NCBI GenBank assembly: GCA_964551875.1
Contig: CAZKEV010000003.1
Coordinates: 1 to 64,000, forward strand
Reading direction: 5' to 3'
DNA length: 64,000 bases
Source of the DNA: JACTUA01 sp964551875
GTDB lineage: Archaea > Halobacteriota > Methanomicrobia > Methanomicrobiales > JACTUA01
Positions 8,105-16,043 of the stretch are shown in pieces. Position 1 is the stretch's first letter. Each line of letters begins with the position of its first letter. The position numbers were made by a program, and so were the translations under genes. The notes under the pieces are model-generated. The model was not told the DNA's origin, ran no database searches, and worked only from the letters and a program-made list of their open reading frames with translations.

Positions 8105-9177
8105 AGGGCAGGGTGCTCATCGCCGGGTTCGCAACCCGGCACGTGGCCCAATCGGCATGGAAGGCAGGATATGCCGTTTACGCGGTCGACCATTTCTGCG
8201 ACCAGGACCTCCCCTGGTACACGAGTGACCGGCTGAAATTCGAGGAACTGGAGGAACTCCCGGATCGGATCGCCGAGATGGCAGGGCGCCACACAATCGA
8301 TTTTTTTGTCCCCACGTCCGGGGCCGAGACCATCAGGACCGCGATCCCCCTATCGGGGACCGACAGGACCACCGCAGGCCGGCTCCTTGACAAGCTTGAG
8401 GTACAGCGCTTCTTCGAAGGGGAGGATATCCCTGTCCCGTCCCTTGCCGACGAGGGGGACTTCCCCTATATCGCAAAGCCGAGGGGCGGTGCAGGGGGCT
8501 GGCGGAATGCTATCATCCGGTCGCAGGATGACCTGTCGCGGTGGAGGGAGGAGAGCCCGGGAATGGAAGCCGTCCTGCAGAAACAGGTGACGGGCACTCC
8601 CGCGAGCGTCTCCTGTATTGCCGACGGGAAGCGCGCAGTAGCCATAGCCGCGAACGAGCAGGTTCTCCGGGGAGGGGACGCATCACCCTTCGGTTTTATC
8701 GGGTCCATTACCCCCCTCGATCACCCTCTTACCGGGAGGATGAAGGCCATCGCGGTGAAGGCGGCCGCGGCAAGCGGTTGCTTGGGCTCTGTTGGTATTG
8801 ATTTTGTCCTTGGGGAGGATACATGGGCGATCGAGGTGAATCCCCGCTTCCAGGCCACGGTGGACTCGGTTGAGGCCTCGACGGGATCGAGCCTCTTCTC
8901 GCTTCACATGGATGCGTGCCAGGGGAAGGTCCCCCCGGCTGTTCCAGGTCCGGCCTGCTCTGCGGCGAGGCGGATTCTCTTTGCGGACCGGGACCTGGTG
9001 GTGAAGGAGGATCTCTCCGGGTTCGCGCCCCACATCGCCGATATCCCCTGGCCCGGCACCTCATTCGAGGAGGGACAGGCAGTGGTGAGCGTCCTTGGCA
9101 CGGGCAGGGACCGGAGTGAATCACTGCAGGATCTTGACAACACTCTTAACAAGCTGAAGCGATATATGGGGAGATGA
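8101..9177 (+). CDS. ATP-grasp superfamily ligase
   Basis: A 358-residue ATP-grasp enzyme, probably a carboxylate-amine or -thiol ligase. A pre-ATP-grasp Rossmann region (VLIAGFATRHVAQSAWKAGY) is followed by the ATP-binding segments (PYIAKPRGGAGGWRNAII) and the metal-binding motif WAIEVNPRFQATVD at about 243-256. It resembles the predicted carboligase group found in methanogens (COG2232-like); the substrate is not known. It uses GTG in an overlap with trm56 and its TGA overlaps the ATG of tfe, so it sits firmly inside the operon. Confidence 0.82.
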   Translation: MKGRVLIAGFATRHVAQSAWKAGYAVYAVDHFCDQDLPWYTSDRLKFEELEELPDRIAEMAGRHTIDFFVPTSGAETIRTAIPLSGTDRTTAGRLLDKLEVQRFFEGEDIPVPSLADEGDFPYIAKPRGGAGGWRNAIIRSQDDLSRWREESPGMEAVLQKQVTGTPASVSCIADGKRAVAIAANEQVLRGGDASPFGFIGSITPLDHPLTGRMKAIAVKAAAASGCLGSVGIDFVLGEDTWAIEVNPRFQATVDSVEASTGSSLFSLHMDACQGKVPPAVPGPACSAARRILFADRDLVVKEDLSGFAPHIADIPWPGTSFEEGQAVVSVLGTGRDRSESLQDLDNTLNKLKRYMGR

Positions 9178-9692
9178 TGTCCATCGCGGAGATCCTGAAG
9201 GACGAGGCGGTCCGTGCGTACATGCACCGCCTCATTGGCGATGAGGGGCTCGATCTCCTGGAGAAGTTCCCGGAAGGGGGGGAGTTCAGCGACGAGGAGC
9301 TTGCCGAGAAGACAGGGATCAACCTCAACTCTGTCCGGCATACCCTCTACACCCTCTACGAGAAGAGGCTTGCAGAGTACCGGAGGCTCAAGAACACCGA
9401 GACAGGCTGGCTCACCTACCTCTGGACCCTGCGCCTCGACCGGGTCCCGGGCGCCGTCATGGATGACATGAAGATGATGCTCGAGAAGCTCGAGGCCAGG
9501 GAGAACTTCGAGGAGGAGAACGACTTCTACCTCTGCAAGACCTGCGGGACCTTTACCTTCAACGAGGTGATGGAGCTCGATTTCGCCTGCCCCCGGTGCA
9601 CCCAGCCCGTGGAGCATTTTGACAATGAGGCACTCCTGTCAGCCCTGAAACGCCGCATCTCCGCCATCCGCGAATGCCTCGGGTATGAATGA
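9174..9692 (+). CDS. tfe: Transcription initiation factor TFE (alpha)
   Basis: The 172-residue archaeal homologue of TFIIE-alpha, which stabilises the open complex with RNA polymerase. An N-terminal winged helix spans about 5-85 (FSDEELAEKTGINLNSVRHTLYTLYEKRLAEY), and a C-terminal zinc ribbon has Cys121, Cys124, Cys139 and Cys142 (CKTC...CPRC). Length is typical. ATG codons at 9174 and 9177 are both possible; either way the start overlaps the end of the ATP-grasp gene. The HD-domain gene starts 8 bases before its end. Confidence 0.95.
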   Translation: MMSIAEILKDEAVRAYMHRLIGDEGLDLLEKFPEGGEFSDEELAEKTGINLNSVRHTLYTLYEKRLAEYRRLKNTETGWLTYLWTLRLDRVPGAVMDDMKMMLEKLEARENFEEENDFYLCKTCGTFTFNEVMELDFACPRCTQPVEHFDNEALLSALKRRISAIRECLGYE

Positions 9693-10170
9693 GGAGTGGG
9701 AGACCCTCCTCGCCCGTGCCGGCTGCGGGAGACAGGTTATCGCCCACGCGAGGGCAGTGACAGACCTCGCTCTCCGGTTTACGGAGAGCCCGGTCGTGGA
9801 CCTGGATCTCGTTCTGGCCGGAGCCATGCTCCATGACATAGGCAGGGGGGTAACCCACGGGATCGACCATGCCCAGCGCGGTGCCGCCCTGGCACGGTCC
9901 CTTGCCCTCGATGAGAACATCGTACACATCATCGAGAGGCACATCGGTGCAGGGATGACCGCCGACGAATGCTCGCTTGAGGGACTCACTCCCAGGGACT
10001 GCATCCCGAAAACAGTCGAAGAGAAGATCGTGGCAAACGCAGACAACCTGGTCCACGGGGACCGGCCGGGGACCATCGTCGAGACCCTCCAGAAGGGTAC
10101 CCACCTGAAGAGGAGGATCAGGAAGAGGATCTATCGACTGTACATGGAGATGGAGTCCTTCAGAAGTTGA
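9685..10170 (+). CDS. HD-domain metal-dependent phosphohydrolase
   Basis: A 161-residue HD-superfamily protein similar to archaeal TIGR00295 members. His21 (VIAHARAV), His50-Asp51 (MLHDIGRG) and the later HIIERHIGAG histidines, with DNLVHGD downstream, form the expected metal site. Such proteins hydrolyse phosphomonoesters or nucleotides; the substrate here is unknown. It overlaps the 3' end of tfe and is the last gene of the operon. Its stop codon lies inside the first copy of a 74-base tandem repeat. Confidence 0.85.
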   Translation: MNEEWETLLARAGCGRQVIAHARAVTDLALRFTESPVVDLDLVLAGAMLHDIGRGVTHGIDHAQRGAALARSLALDENIVHIIERHIGAGMTADECSLEGLTPRDCIPKTVEEKIVANADNLVHGDRPGTIVETLQKGTHLKRRIRKRIYRLYMEMESFRS

Positions 10171-10304
10171 ACTGCCTCATCTGGAGTGGGGAAGCCTCAT
10201 GGGATGATTCGCTTCACCTCCAGGCGAAGGCCTTCAGAAGTTGAACTGCTTCATCTGGAGATAGTCGCATCAGAGGATGATTCGCTTCACCTTGCAGGCG
10301 AAGG
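10157..10304. repeat. Two tandem 74-base repeats between convergent genes
   Basis: Copies lie at 10157-10230 and 10231-10304. Both start CCTTCAGAAGTTGAACTGC and end with CAGGCGAAGG; the middle 15 or so bases differ. The first copy includes the stop of the HD gene. A degenerate third start (CTTCAGATGATGA, from about 10306) overlaps the 3' end of the ACT-domain gene on the other strand. Each copy holds a short inverted repeat (TTCGC...GCGAA). Confidence 0.75.
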
Positions 10305-10307
10305 GCT

Positions 10308-10808
10308 TCAGATGATGATCAGCTTCACCTGCGGGAGAGCACGGATCTCCTCGAAGAGGCCGCGGGGGATCTTCTCATCGATGATAACAACGAGCTTCGG
10401 CTCCTCGGAGAAATAGGGATCGGTGACGAAGATCTGCCGGATCGTGAGGTTGCGCCTCGAGACGACCCTCATGACAGCGCTTATGATCCCCTTCTCCTGG
10501 GCATTCTTCGGGATGACCGTGAAGGCAGAAAGCCCCAGCGTCTCGGCAACCCGTGAGAGATCGGGTGTGGCCCTCATGTTCCGGAAGATCGGGGCGAGGG
10601 CTTCAACGGAGAGGATCCTCCGTGCCGTGGCATCCACCACCCGCCTATCCGCCCCGATAGTTGCGGCGATGTGGGTGGCCGGGATCTCCACACCGTTTGC
10701 CACCACCTTGCCGTCGTCATTCACCCCGAAGCCGTTCTCAAGGAGGAACTTCGCGACCCTGGCCTGGGCGGGCGAGTCGGCGAACTCCTTCGTGATGAGG
10801 GACCACAT
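10308..10808 (-). CDS. ACT-domain amino-acid-responsive regulator
   Basis: A 166-residue protein with an N-terminal helix-turn-helix-like region (about 1-80: SPAQARVAKFLLENGF, VEIPATHIAATIGADRRVV) and a C-terminal ACT-like ligand domain (AFTVIPKNAQEKGIISAVMRVVSRRNLTIRQIF). It fits the archaeal group of ACT-domain amino-acid regulators (COG1707-like). The frame is open further upstream, but I chose the ATG at 10808 because a palindromic TATA element lies 18-32 bases before it. It converges on the HD gene across the tandem repeats. Autoregulation through the palindrome is plausible but inferred. Confidence 0.8.
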   Translation of the reverse strand: MWSLITKEFADSPAQARVAKFLLENGFGVNDDGKVVANGVEIPATHIAATIGADRRVVDATARRILSVEALAPIFRNMRATPDLSRVAETLGLSAFTVIPKNAQEKGIISAVMRVVSRRNLTIRQIFVTDPYFSEEPKLVVIIDEKIPRGLFEEIRALPQVKLIII

Positions 10809-10824
10809 AGAGGAGAATGGGCGT

Positions 10825-10840
10825 TGTATATTAATATACA
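10825..10840 (-). promoter_or_regulatory. Perfect 16-base palindrome overlapping TATA box
   Basis: TGTATATTAATATACA reads identically on both strands. Its centre is about 25 bases before the ATG at 10808, so it includes the TATA box of the ACT-domain regulator and could also act as an operator. Confidence 0.6.
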
Positions 10841-10958
10841 TCCATGTCCCGAAGGATTCATAAACCGACAATCTGGCACGGGGCCGTGTTTCAGATCGCT
10901 CATTCAAAGGGGGACGAAGGACAAGGTTCATGTAATCCACGGGTATAGTTATTTAGGC

Positions 10959-11043
10959 GCGAGGGTTGCCAAGCCAGGTCAAAGGCGCCGGCTTGAGGGG
11001 CCGGTCTCGTAGGGGTTCGTGAGTTCAAATCTCACCCCTCGCA
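10959..11043 (+). tRNA. tRNA-Leu (anticodon GAG)
   Basis: A complete 85-base class II tRNA cloverleaf. The acceptor stem pairs GCGAGGG with CCCTCGC and the discriminator is A, as expected for leucine. The anticodon stem CCGGC/GCCGG encloses the loop TTGAGGG, giving anticodon GAG. A long variable arm precedes the T-arm, which contains GTTCAAAT. The 3' CCA is not encoded. No intron is seen. Confidence 0.95.
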
Positions 11044-11050
11044 TCCCTTC

Positions 11051-11599
11051 CTACTTCTTCATCCGCACCCTCAGGTCCACGTCCACCCAGTTCCCGTAGA
11101 GATTGAGATGGTACTTTCCGGGGCTCGTGAAGACCAGCCGCTTCGGGCTCTCGGTGGAAAAGGTCCGGCCATACCCCTCCTGCCCGACGACCTGCCGGGA
11201 CCCGGCGTCCCGCACCGTGAGGATGAAGAAGCTGTAGACGGGGTCCCTATTGCCCGGGGTAACCGAGAAGTCGATGACGAGGGGGGCCTTGTCTACTGTG
11301 GCAAGAAGCCCCACGGAGTTGTAGTTCAGGCTGAACTGTTTCCGGTATACCTCGGTGAAGAGGGCCGGATCGACCCTGTATTCGGGGCTGTTCCTCACGA
11401 ACCGGGGATCGATCTCATAGGGTTCTCCCGTCGGGTAGGCATCAGCCTCGATCACCGGGCCATGGATGGGGGTTGCGGGTGCAGCCGGAGAAGTGGTCTC
11501 CACCGGACTGCCGCTCCTGACAAGGCCCATGCACCCCGCCATGATAAGAAGGCCGGCCATGACTGTGGAAAGGAGGAGGAGAGGGCACGGCAATTTCAT
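11051..11599 (-). CDS. Lipoprotein of unknown function
   Basis: A 182-residue protein starting MKLPCPLLLLSTVMAGLLIMAGC: a hydrophobic signal sequence and a lipobox-like IMAGC, predicting a membrane-anchored surface lipoprotein. A Ser/Thr/Pro linker follows, then a beta-rich domain (about 60-182) ending GNWVDVDLRVRMKK. No family is recognised. The start at 11599 is supported by a TATA-like box at 11623-11632; the in-frame ATG at 11620 would lie upstream of the predicted start site. It converges on tRNA-Leu with only seven bases between them. Confidence 0.7.
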   Translation of the reverse strand: MKLPCPLLLLSTVMAGLLIMAGCMGLVRSGSPVETTSPAAPATPIHGPVIEADAYPTGEPYEIDPRFVRNSPEYRVDPALFTEVYRKQFSLNYNSVGLLATVDKAPLVIDFSVTPGNRDPVYSFFILTVRDAGSRQVVGQEGYGRTFSTESPKRLVFTSPGKYHLNLYGNWVDVDLRVRMKK

Positions 11600-11797
11600 A
11601 AGAAGGGAGATGGTCCTCATCCGTATTAAAGGATGGATCAGAACTGTACATCCCTCCCCGCGGCGTGGAATCCAGTCTGGACCCCGCAGACCATGGTCGA
11701 AGTCGCGGTCAAGGGATCCCTCAGTGCCCATTATACCCTTGATTATTGCTCTGAAAGTATTGATCTTAAAGAATACAGTTAAAACGTAAAAGGATTG

Positions 11798-11807
11798 TTT
11801 TATATAT
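11798..11807 (+). promoter_or_regulatory. TATA-like box of the propeller protein gene
   Basis: TTTATATATT centred near 11803 predicts a transcription start at about 11829, one base before the ATG at 11830. This favours that ATG over the in-frame ATG at 11824. Confidence 0.5.
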
Positions 11808-11829
11808 TATAATAAAAGAATGGATGCAT

Positions 11830-12906
11830 ATGTCACCACGGCTCGTATTGATCTTACTGGTCATTATCCTCCTCCTCCCCGTTGTCTGGTGCGTCCGGGC
11901 AGCAGAGGTCCAGATCACTTCAGATCCGGCTGACCAGACCTCACCTGCCATCTGGGAGGAAAGGATTGTGTGGACGGATGCCCGGAATAAGAACCTGGAT
12001 ATCTACCTCTATGATGCGGGCACCTGGATCGAGACCCGGATCACGAAAGGCCCGAAGGACCGGAAGTCCCCGGCCATATGGGAGGATATCATCGCGGCCG
12101 TGGACATGGCCCAAGGGAGCCCCGACATCTACATCTATAACCTGCGCTCAGGCACGGGACGCCAGATCATCACAGGTGCCGCTAACCAGAAGTTCCCGCG
12201 GGTGTCAGGGAAATTCATCGTCTGGGAAACATCCAGGAGCGGGGATAACAACATCGTTGTGTACAACACCTCCGATGCCCGGGAGGTAAAACTCCTGCCC
12301 GGAACCGGTTCCCGGCGCTCGCCAGCCATCTGGGGAGACCGGATGGTCTGGACAGATACGAGCAGCGGGACCAGCACCATCCATCTCTATGACCTTACGA
12401 CAAAGACCGAATCCCGCATGAACAATGATGCTTCGAGCCAGTTCAATCCCTGGATATACGAAGAACTCGTGGTATGGCAGGACAACAGGAACGGGAACGA
12501 CGACGTCTATCTCTATAACACCGCGACCGGGACTGAGCAGAGGATCACATCCGATCCGGCCGACCAGCGCAACCCGCGCATCTGGGGTGACAGGATCGTC
12601 TGGGAGGATTACCGGAACGGGAATCCCGATATCTATATGTATACCATCTCCACGGGGAAGGAAGAGGCCCTGACCCATGACCAGGCGGTGCAGCGCTCAC
12701 CTGCCATCTGGGGCGACAGGGTTGTCTGGGAAGACCACCGGAACGGAAATGCCGACATCTATCTGTATGAGGCAGAGGTTCAGGCGTCTACACCATCGGC
12801 CCCGGTTGCGGCGGAAAACCAGGCCCAGCCCACACCCATGCCCTTACCCGAGATCCTGCCTGTCATCGCAGCAGCCCTCCTCGTCGTAGCCACCGGCCGT
12901 CGCTGA
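11830..12906 (+). CDS. Secreted TolB-like beta-propeller surface protein
   Basis: A 358-residue protein with a signal peptide (MSPRLVLILLVIILLLPVVW) and about six repeats of 45-50 residues built on PAIWGDRIVW, DIYLYDxxTG and QRITSDPADQ. This is the TolB/WD40-like propeller typical of methanogen surface proteins. A Pro-rich linker and a hydrophobic C-terminal stretch (LPEILPVIAAALLVVATGRR) should hold it in the membrane, propeller outside. It is a paralogue of the larger protein at 41813-43510, which shares the repeat pattern. The ligand is unknown; roles in cell contact or S-layer association are inference. Confidence 0.82.
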   Translation: MSPRLVLILLVIILLLPVVWCVRAAEVQITSDPADQTSPAIWEERIVWTDARNKNLDIYLYDAGTWIETRITKGPKDRKSPAIWEDIIAAVDMAQGSPDIYIYNLRSGTGRQIITGAANQKFPRVSGKFIVWETSRSGDNNIVVYNTSDAREVKLLPGTGSRRSPAIWGDRMVWTDTSSGTSTIHLYDLTTKTESRMNNDASSQFNPWIYEELVVWQDNRNGNDDVYLYNTATGTEQRITSDPADQRNPRIWGDRIVWEDYRNGNPDIYMYTISTGKEEALTHDQAVQRSPAIWGDRVVWEDHRNGNADIYLYEAEVQASTPSAPVAAENQAQPTPMPLPEILPVIAAALLVVATGRR

Positions 12907-12926
12907 TCACCCCTCTCTCGGATCAT

Positions 12927-12952
12927 CCCCTCTTTTCGAAAAAAAGCAGGGG
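12927..12952 (+). terminator. Stem-loop in convergent region after propeller gene
   Basis: CCCCT and AGGGG enclose CTTTT and AAAAG arms, giving a strong hairpin 20 bases after the stop codon. The T and A runs would allow termination on either strand; the convergent TPR gene ends at 13007. Confidence 0.45.
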
Positions 12953-13006
12953 AATATCTGGAAGGGGCCGCTTATCCCTTTGAATTCTTACCGATCTGAA
13001 TAATAG

Positions 13007-14023
13007 TCAGGCATCGGGAGGGGGGACGTCCTCCCCCTTCTCTGAGACAAGTGCATCTCGGAGCCGCCGAACCTCGGGAACATCCTGAATGGCAAGAGCG
13101 CCGTCAAAAGCCCGTATGGCATCCCCGACCCTTCCCATGGATGCGAGGAGGAGGGCCTTGGAAAACCAGATATACATGTTCAGCGGGTTCAGCTCCAGGG
13201 CTTTCTCATAGCAGGCCAGCGCCTCGTCATTCCTCTCCAGCCTCTGGAGGGTCGTCCCCTTCTGGTACCATGCCTTGGGGTTCTTCGGATCCATCATGAG
13301 GACCCGGTCATAGTAGAGAAAAGCCCGCTCATAATGGCCATGCACCTCCATGATCATCCCCAGCTCGAGGTTGGACTCCTCGTGCCGGGGGTTGATCGAG
13401 AGGGCCATCTCGTAGCATTTCTGGGCACGTTCGAGGTTCTTCTCCCTGGAAAAGATCAGCCCCTTCTGGTACCAGAGATCCGGGCTCCGGGGATATATGT
13501 CGAGGCCCTTGTCAAAACAGCGGAGTGCTTCCTCGTTCCGCCCCAGGTAAGAGAGGATGATCCCCTTGCTGTACCAGGCCATGACATACTTCGGGTCCTT
13601 CTCGATGATCCGGTCCCATGACTGGAGCGCCTCCTCATACCGCCCCAGTTTTCCCAGGTTGACTCCCTTCTCATGCCAGGCACGTATCGCATAGCTCGGG
13701 TCCAGTTCGAGAATGGTGTCAAAGCACCGCAGGGCTTCCTCGATCCTCCCCAGCATGCCGAGGACAATCCCCTTCTGGAACCAGATCAGGGCCTCTTTCG
13801 GCTGGAGATCCATTGCCCTGTCGAAGGCGGTGAGGGCGTCATCGAAGAGGCCCATGGTCTTCTTCACGAGGCCCTTCTTGAACCAGATCTCCCAGTCGGT
13901 GGGGCAGAGGGTGAGGGCAATTTCAAACTCCGCTACCGCCTCCTCGTACCTGCCCTGCTCTGCGAGGGTCTCGCCTTCCCGCGTGAACCTCTCCGCATCC
14001 ATCTTCTTTGTGGACGGTGTCAT
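13007..14023 (-). CDS. TPR-repeat protein
   Basis: A 338-residue protein made of about nine consecutive tetratricopeptide repeats (consensus AWYQKGTTLQRLERNDEALACYEKAL, 34 residues each) from residue 10 to 320. It has no signal peptide or membrane segment, so it is probably a cytoplasmic protein-protein interaction scaffold. Such TPR proteins are numerous in Methanomicrobiales. The start at 14023 (MTPSTKKMDAERF) is uncertain; the ATG eight codons on (MDAERF) also fits. Partners are not indicated by the neighbours. Confidence 0.85.
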   Translation of the reverse strand: MTPSTKKMDAERFTREGETLAEQGRYEEAVAEFEIALTLCPTDWEIWFKKGLVKKTMGLFDDALTAFDRAMDLQPKEALIWFQKGIVLGMLGRIEEALRCFDTILELDPSYAIRAWHEKGVNLGKLGRYEEALQSWDRIIEKDPKYVMAWYSKGIILSYLGRNEEALRCFDKGLDIYPRSPDLWYQKGLIFSREKNLERAQKCYEMALSINPRHEESNLELGMIMEVHGHYERAFLYYDRVLMMDPKNPKAWYQKGTTLQRLERNDEALACYEKALELNPLNMYIWFSKALLLASMGRVGDAIRAFDGALAIQDVPEVRRLRDALVSEKGEDVPPPDA

Positions 14024-14447
14024 GACACACCTGAGCCTGCTCCGCTCTGCCCTGCGGACTCTTGAACCGGGGCAGAGCTCCGAACAGCCGCGCCTTGTAC
14101 CTCCATAATACCCGGGTTGTTATTAAGGCTATCTCCCGGGTGATGGTGGGAACCGGGCGGATCTCTCACATTGAAGGATACTGGTGCCAGAAATACCGAA
14201 TCGAGCGATATGGTGTTATTGAAAAACCCACAGGAGCAGGATTTTCGGTTCATTCCCGATCTGGTACCGTCCGAACCAACGTTGCATTGCCGGATAATCC
14301 CTTCCACAGGATTCGCCAATCATCTCCGCTTTCCCTGGAGGGCCGGCTGTGTCTTTGCCCACTCAGCGGGGGAATATCTCTTCGAGAATTGGCCGATACC
14401 GGATTTGATACCTTTTTTACATTGATACGACCAATACTCCTTTCACC
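14024..14447. other. Intergenic region, no gene supported
   Basis: About 420 bases between divergent genes. Open frames exist here, but their translations are low-complexity or lack any protein-like pattern. It contains AT-rich patches near 14105-14130, possible promoter for the TPR gene, and near 14405-14430, possible promoter for the gene at 14448. No RNA structure was recognised. Confidence 0.4.
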
Positions 14448-14804
14448 ATGGGCGATCCCCTCATTGTCGAGATTATCGGTTTCTCCGAGGCCGAGTGCGG
14501 GCCTTTCCCCTGCGAACCCGATCGGACCTGCGGCCTCGAAGAATGCTTCCCCTCGGGTTCATTCATGAAGGCCGTGGAGGCCCTCATGCATGCCCTCGCA
14601 GGACGGTATGGGGACCGTGTGCAGGTAACCATAACCCTTCTGGATGACGGAGTCCCTGAACGGGTGAAGGCAATCTTCGAGGTCTCTCACCCGCCCATCC
14701 CCATCGTGCTCGTGGGGGGAAGGGTCACTCCCATCGGGAGGATCTCCTACCCGAAGATCGCAAAGGAGATCGAGAGGGCCCTCATCGGTTCAGGGAACAC
14801 GTGA
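14448..14804 (+). CDS. Small thioredoxin-fold-like protein
   Basis: A 118-residue soluble protein with several cysteines near the N-terminus (ECGPFPCEPDRTCGLEECFP), then a helix, the strand VQVTITLLDD and a PPIPIVLVGGRVTPIG segment with the cis-Pro appearance of thioredoxin-like folds. This suggests a redox or disulfide protein of the methanogen type, but the classical CxxC at the first helix is not clear, so this is tentative. Its last codons overlap the 3' end of the convergent carbonic anhydrase gene by 15 bases. Confidence 0.65.
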   Translation: MGDPLIVEIIGFSEAECGPFPCEPDRTCGLEECFPSGSFMKAVEALMHALAGRYGDRVQVTITLLDDGVPERVKAIFEVSHPPIPIVLVGGRVTPIGRISYPKIAKEIERALIGSGNT

Positions 14805-15371
14805 TATCCGCCCGGACTCGAGATCATAATAGAGGCCATGGACCCGTATCCTGGCCTCTGCCTCGGCCCCCTTTACAAGGGGGTAGGTTCTCAGGTGGGC
14901 GACCTGGGCCCTCACATTCTCGAGCTCGATCATGCGCCGCCTGCCCTTCTCATCGGGGGGATTGGGCAGCTTCTTTATCTCCGCATCCACCTTCGTGAGC
15001 ACCTCCCCGGCATGGTTGAGCCAGAGGGGGATGTACGCATCGCCCGTCTCTTTCCCGAGGGCCTTCATGGCACCGCAGTCGGAGTGACCGCAGACCACGA
15101 TCTCCCCGACCTTGAGGTGGCGGATCGCGTACTCGAGCACGGTGGCAAATGTCCATGACGAGTGCGGGACGATATTCCCGATGTTCCGGTGGACAAAGAG
15201 TTCACCGGCCTCTGCCGACGTGATCCGCTCAGGGGTCACCCGTGAATCGGAGCAGCCGATCCAGAGGACCTTCGGGCTCTGCCCCTTCGCGAGCCCGGCG
15301 TAAAACTCCCTCTTCTTCGTGAAATCACCGGTGACAAAGGCCCGGTTGCCTTCGAGGAACTTGTCGATCAT
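14790..15371 (-). CDS. Beta-class carbonic anhydrase
   Basis: A 193-residue zinc enzyme interconverting carbon dioxide and bicarbonate. Zinc ligands Cys40 (WIGCSDSR), His96 and Cys99 (VVCGHSDCGAMKAL) and the catalytic pair Asp42/Arg44 are all present. Length is typical for prokaryotic beta enzymes. In methanogens it may supply carbon dioxide or bicarbonate for methanogenesis and carboxylations. It has no signal peptide, hence cytoplasmic. It is divergent from the AT-rich region and convergent with the thioredoxin-like gene. Confidence 0.95.
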   Translation of the reverse strand: MIDKFLEGNRAFVTGDFTKKREFYAGLAKGQSPKVLWIGCSDSRVTPERITSAEAGELFVHRNIGNIVPHSSWTFATVLEYAIRHLKVGEIVVCGHSDCGAMKALGKETGDAYIPLWLNHAGEVLTKVDAEIKKLPNPPDEKGRRRMIELENVRAQVAHLRTYPLVKGAEAEARIRVHGLYYDLESGRISRVP

Positions 15372-16043
15372 GATCTACACCGAGGCGATACCGGTTTCAT
15401 TCCGGAAGCCTTAGCGTGAACTCTCTCTCAAAAGTGATTAAAGAGTACGGAACGGCACCGCCCGGGTATCGATGGCGACAGGGGCTATTCCCTTCAAAGA
15501 TATCTCTTATTATTTAAATATTCTTAATTGATATTTTATGAATAAATATAGATGATGTGGAATCTAAAAGATTTCTTGTGGTATATTCTGAATAGGTACT
15601 ATTAAATCACCGATAACTATTTCTATTCAATTGCTACATCTTTCATTAACTGAAATGAACCTTTTCGTTCTTCATGATTCAGGCTGAACATTGATGGCAG
15701 GAGAAGGAGAGAAATTCCCGGAGGTAAAGGTAGAGAACGGGGTCCTGGCAGCGGGATCGAATACCTTCTATAATGAGACCACAATGGAAGAGCCATTTTC
15801 AACAGCTATTTCAAGGAGGCTTATTATTCTTGGACCTCTCAAATCGAATCAAAAAAAAGGGATGCCCGCGATGGCACTATTCTCTCCTGAGCTTCGAGCA
15901 ATTTCCCGATCACGTCCCCGTTATCAAATGCTCAGTCGAGGTGCCTTGAAGGATGACACATATGAGATCCACCAAAGTGCAGGGCATATCATGCTGCTCT
16001 ATTATATCGGCATCGCACATCGCGCCAAAAAGAGGGGGAAAAT
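15372..16043. other. AT-rich intergenic region
   Basis: About 670 bases without a convincing gene. The stretch 15490-15680 is strikingly AT-rich for this GC-rich window (runs such as TTATTATTTAAATATTC) and holds several TATA-like elements. An open frame of 119 codons from 15691 to 16050 is present, but it starts with TTG, lacks a recognisable fold and probably reflects chance. The region likely contains the promoter for the sensory operon and for carbonic anhydrase. Unusual base composition could also mark acquired or decayed DNA. Confidence 0.45.
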
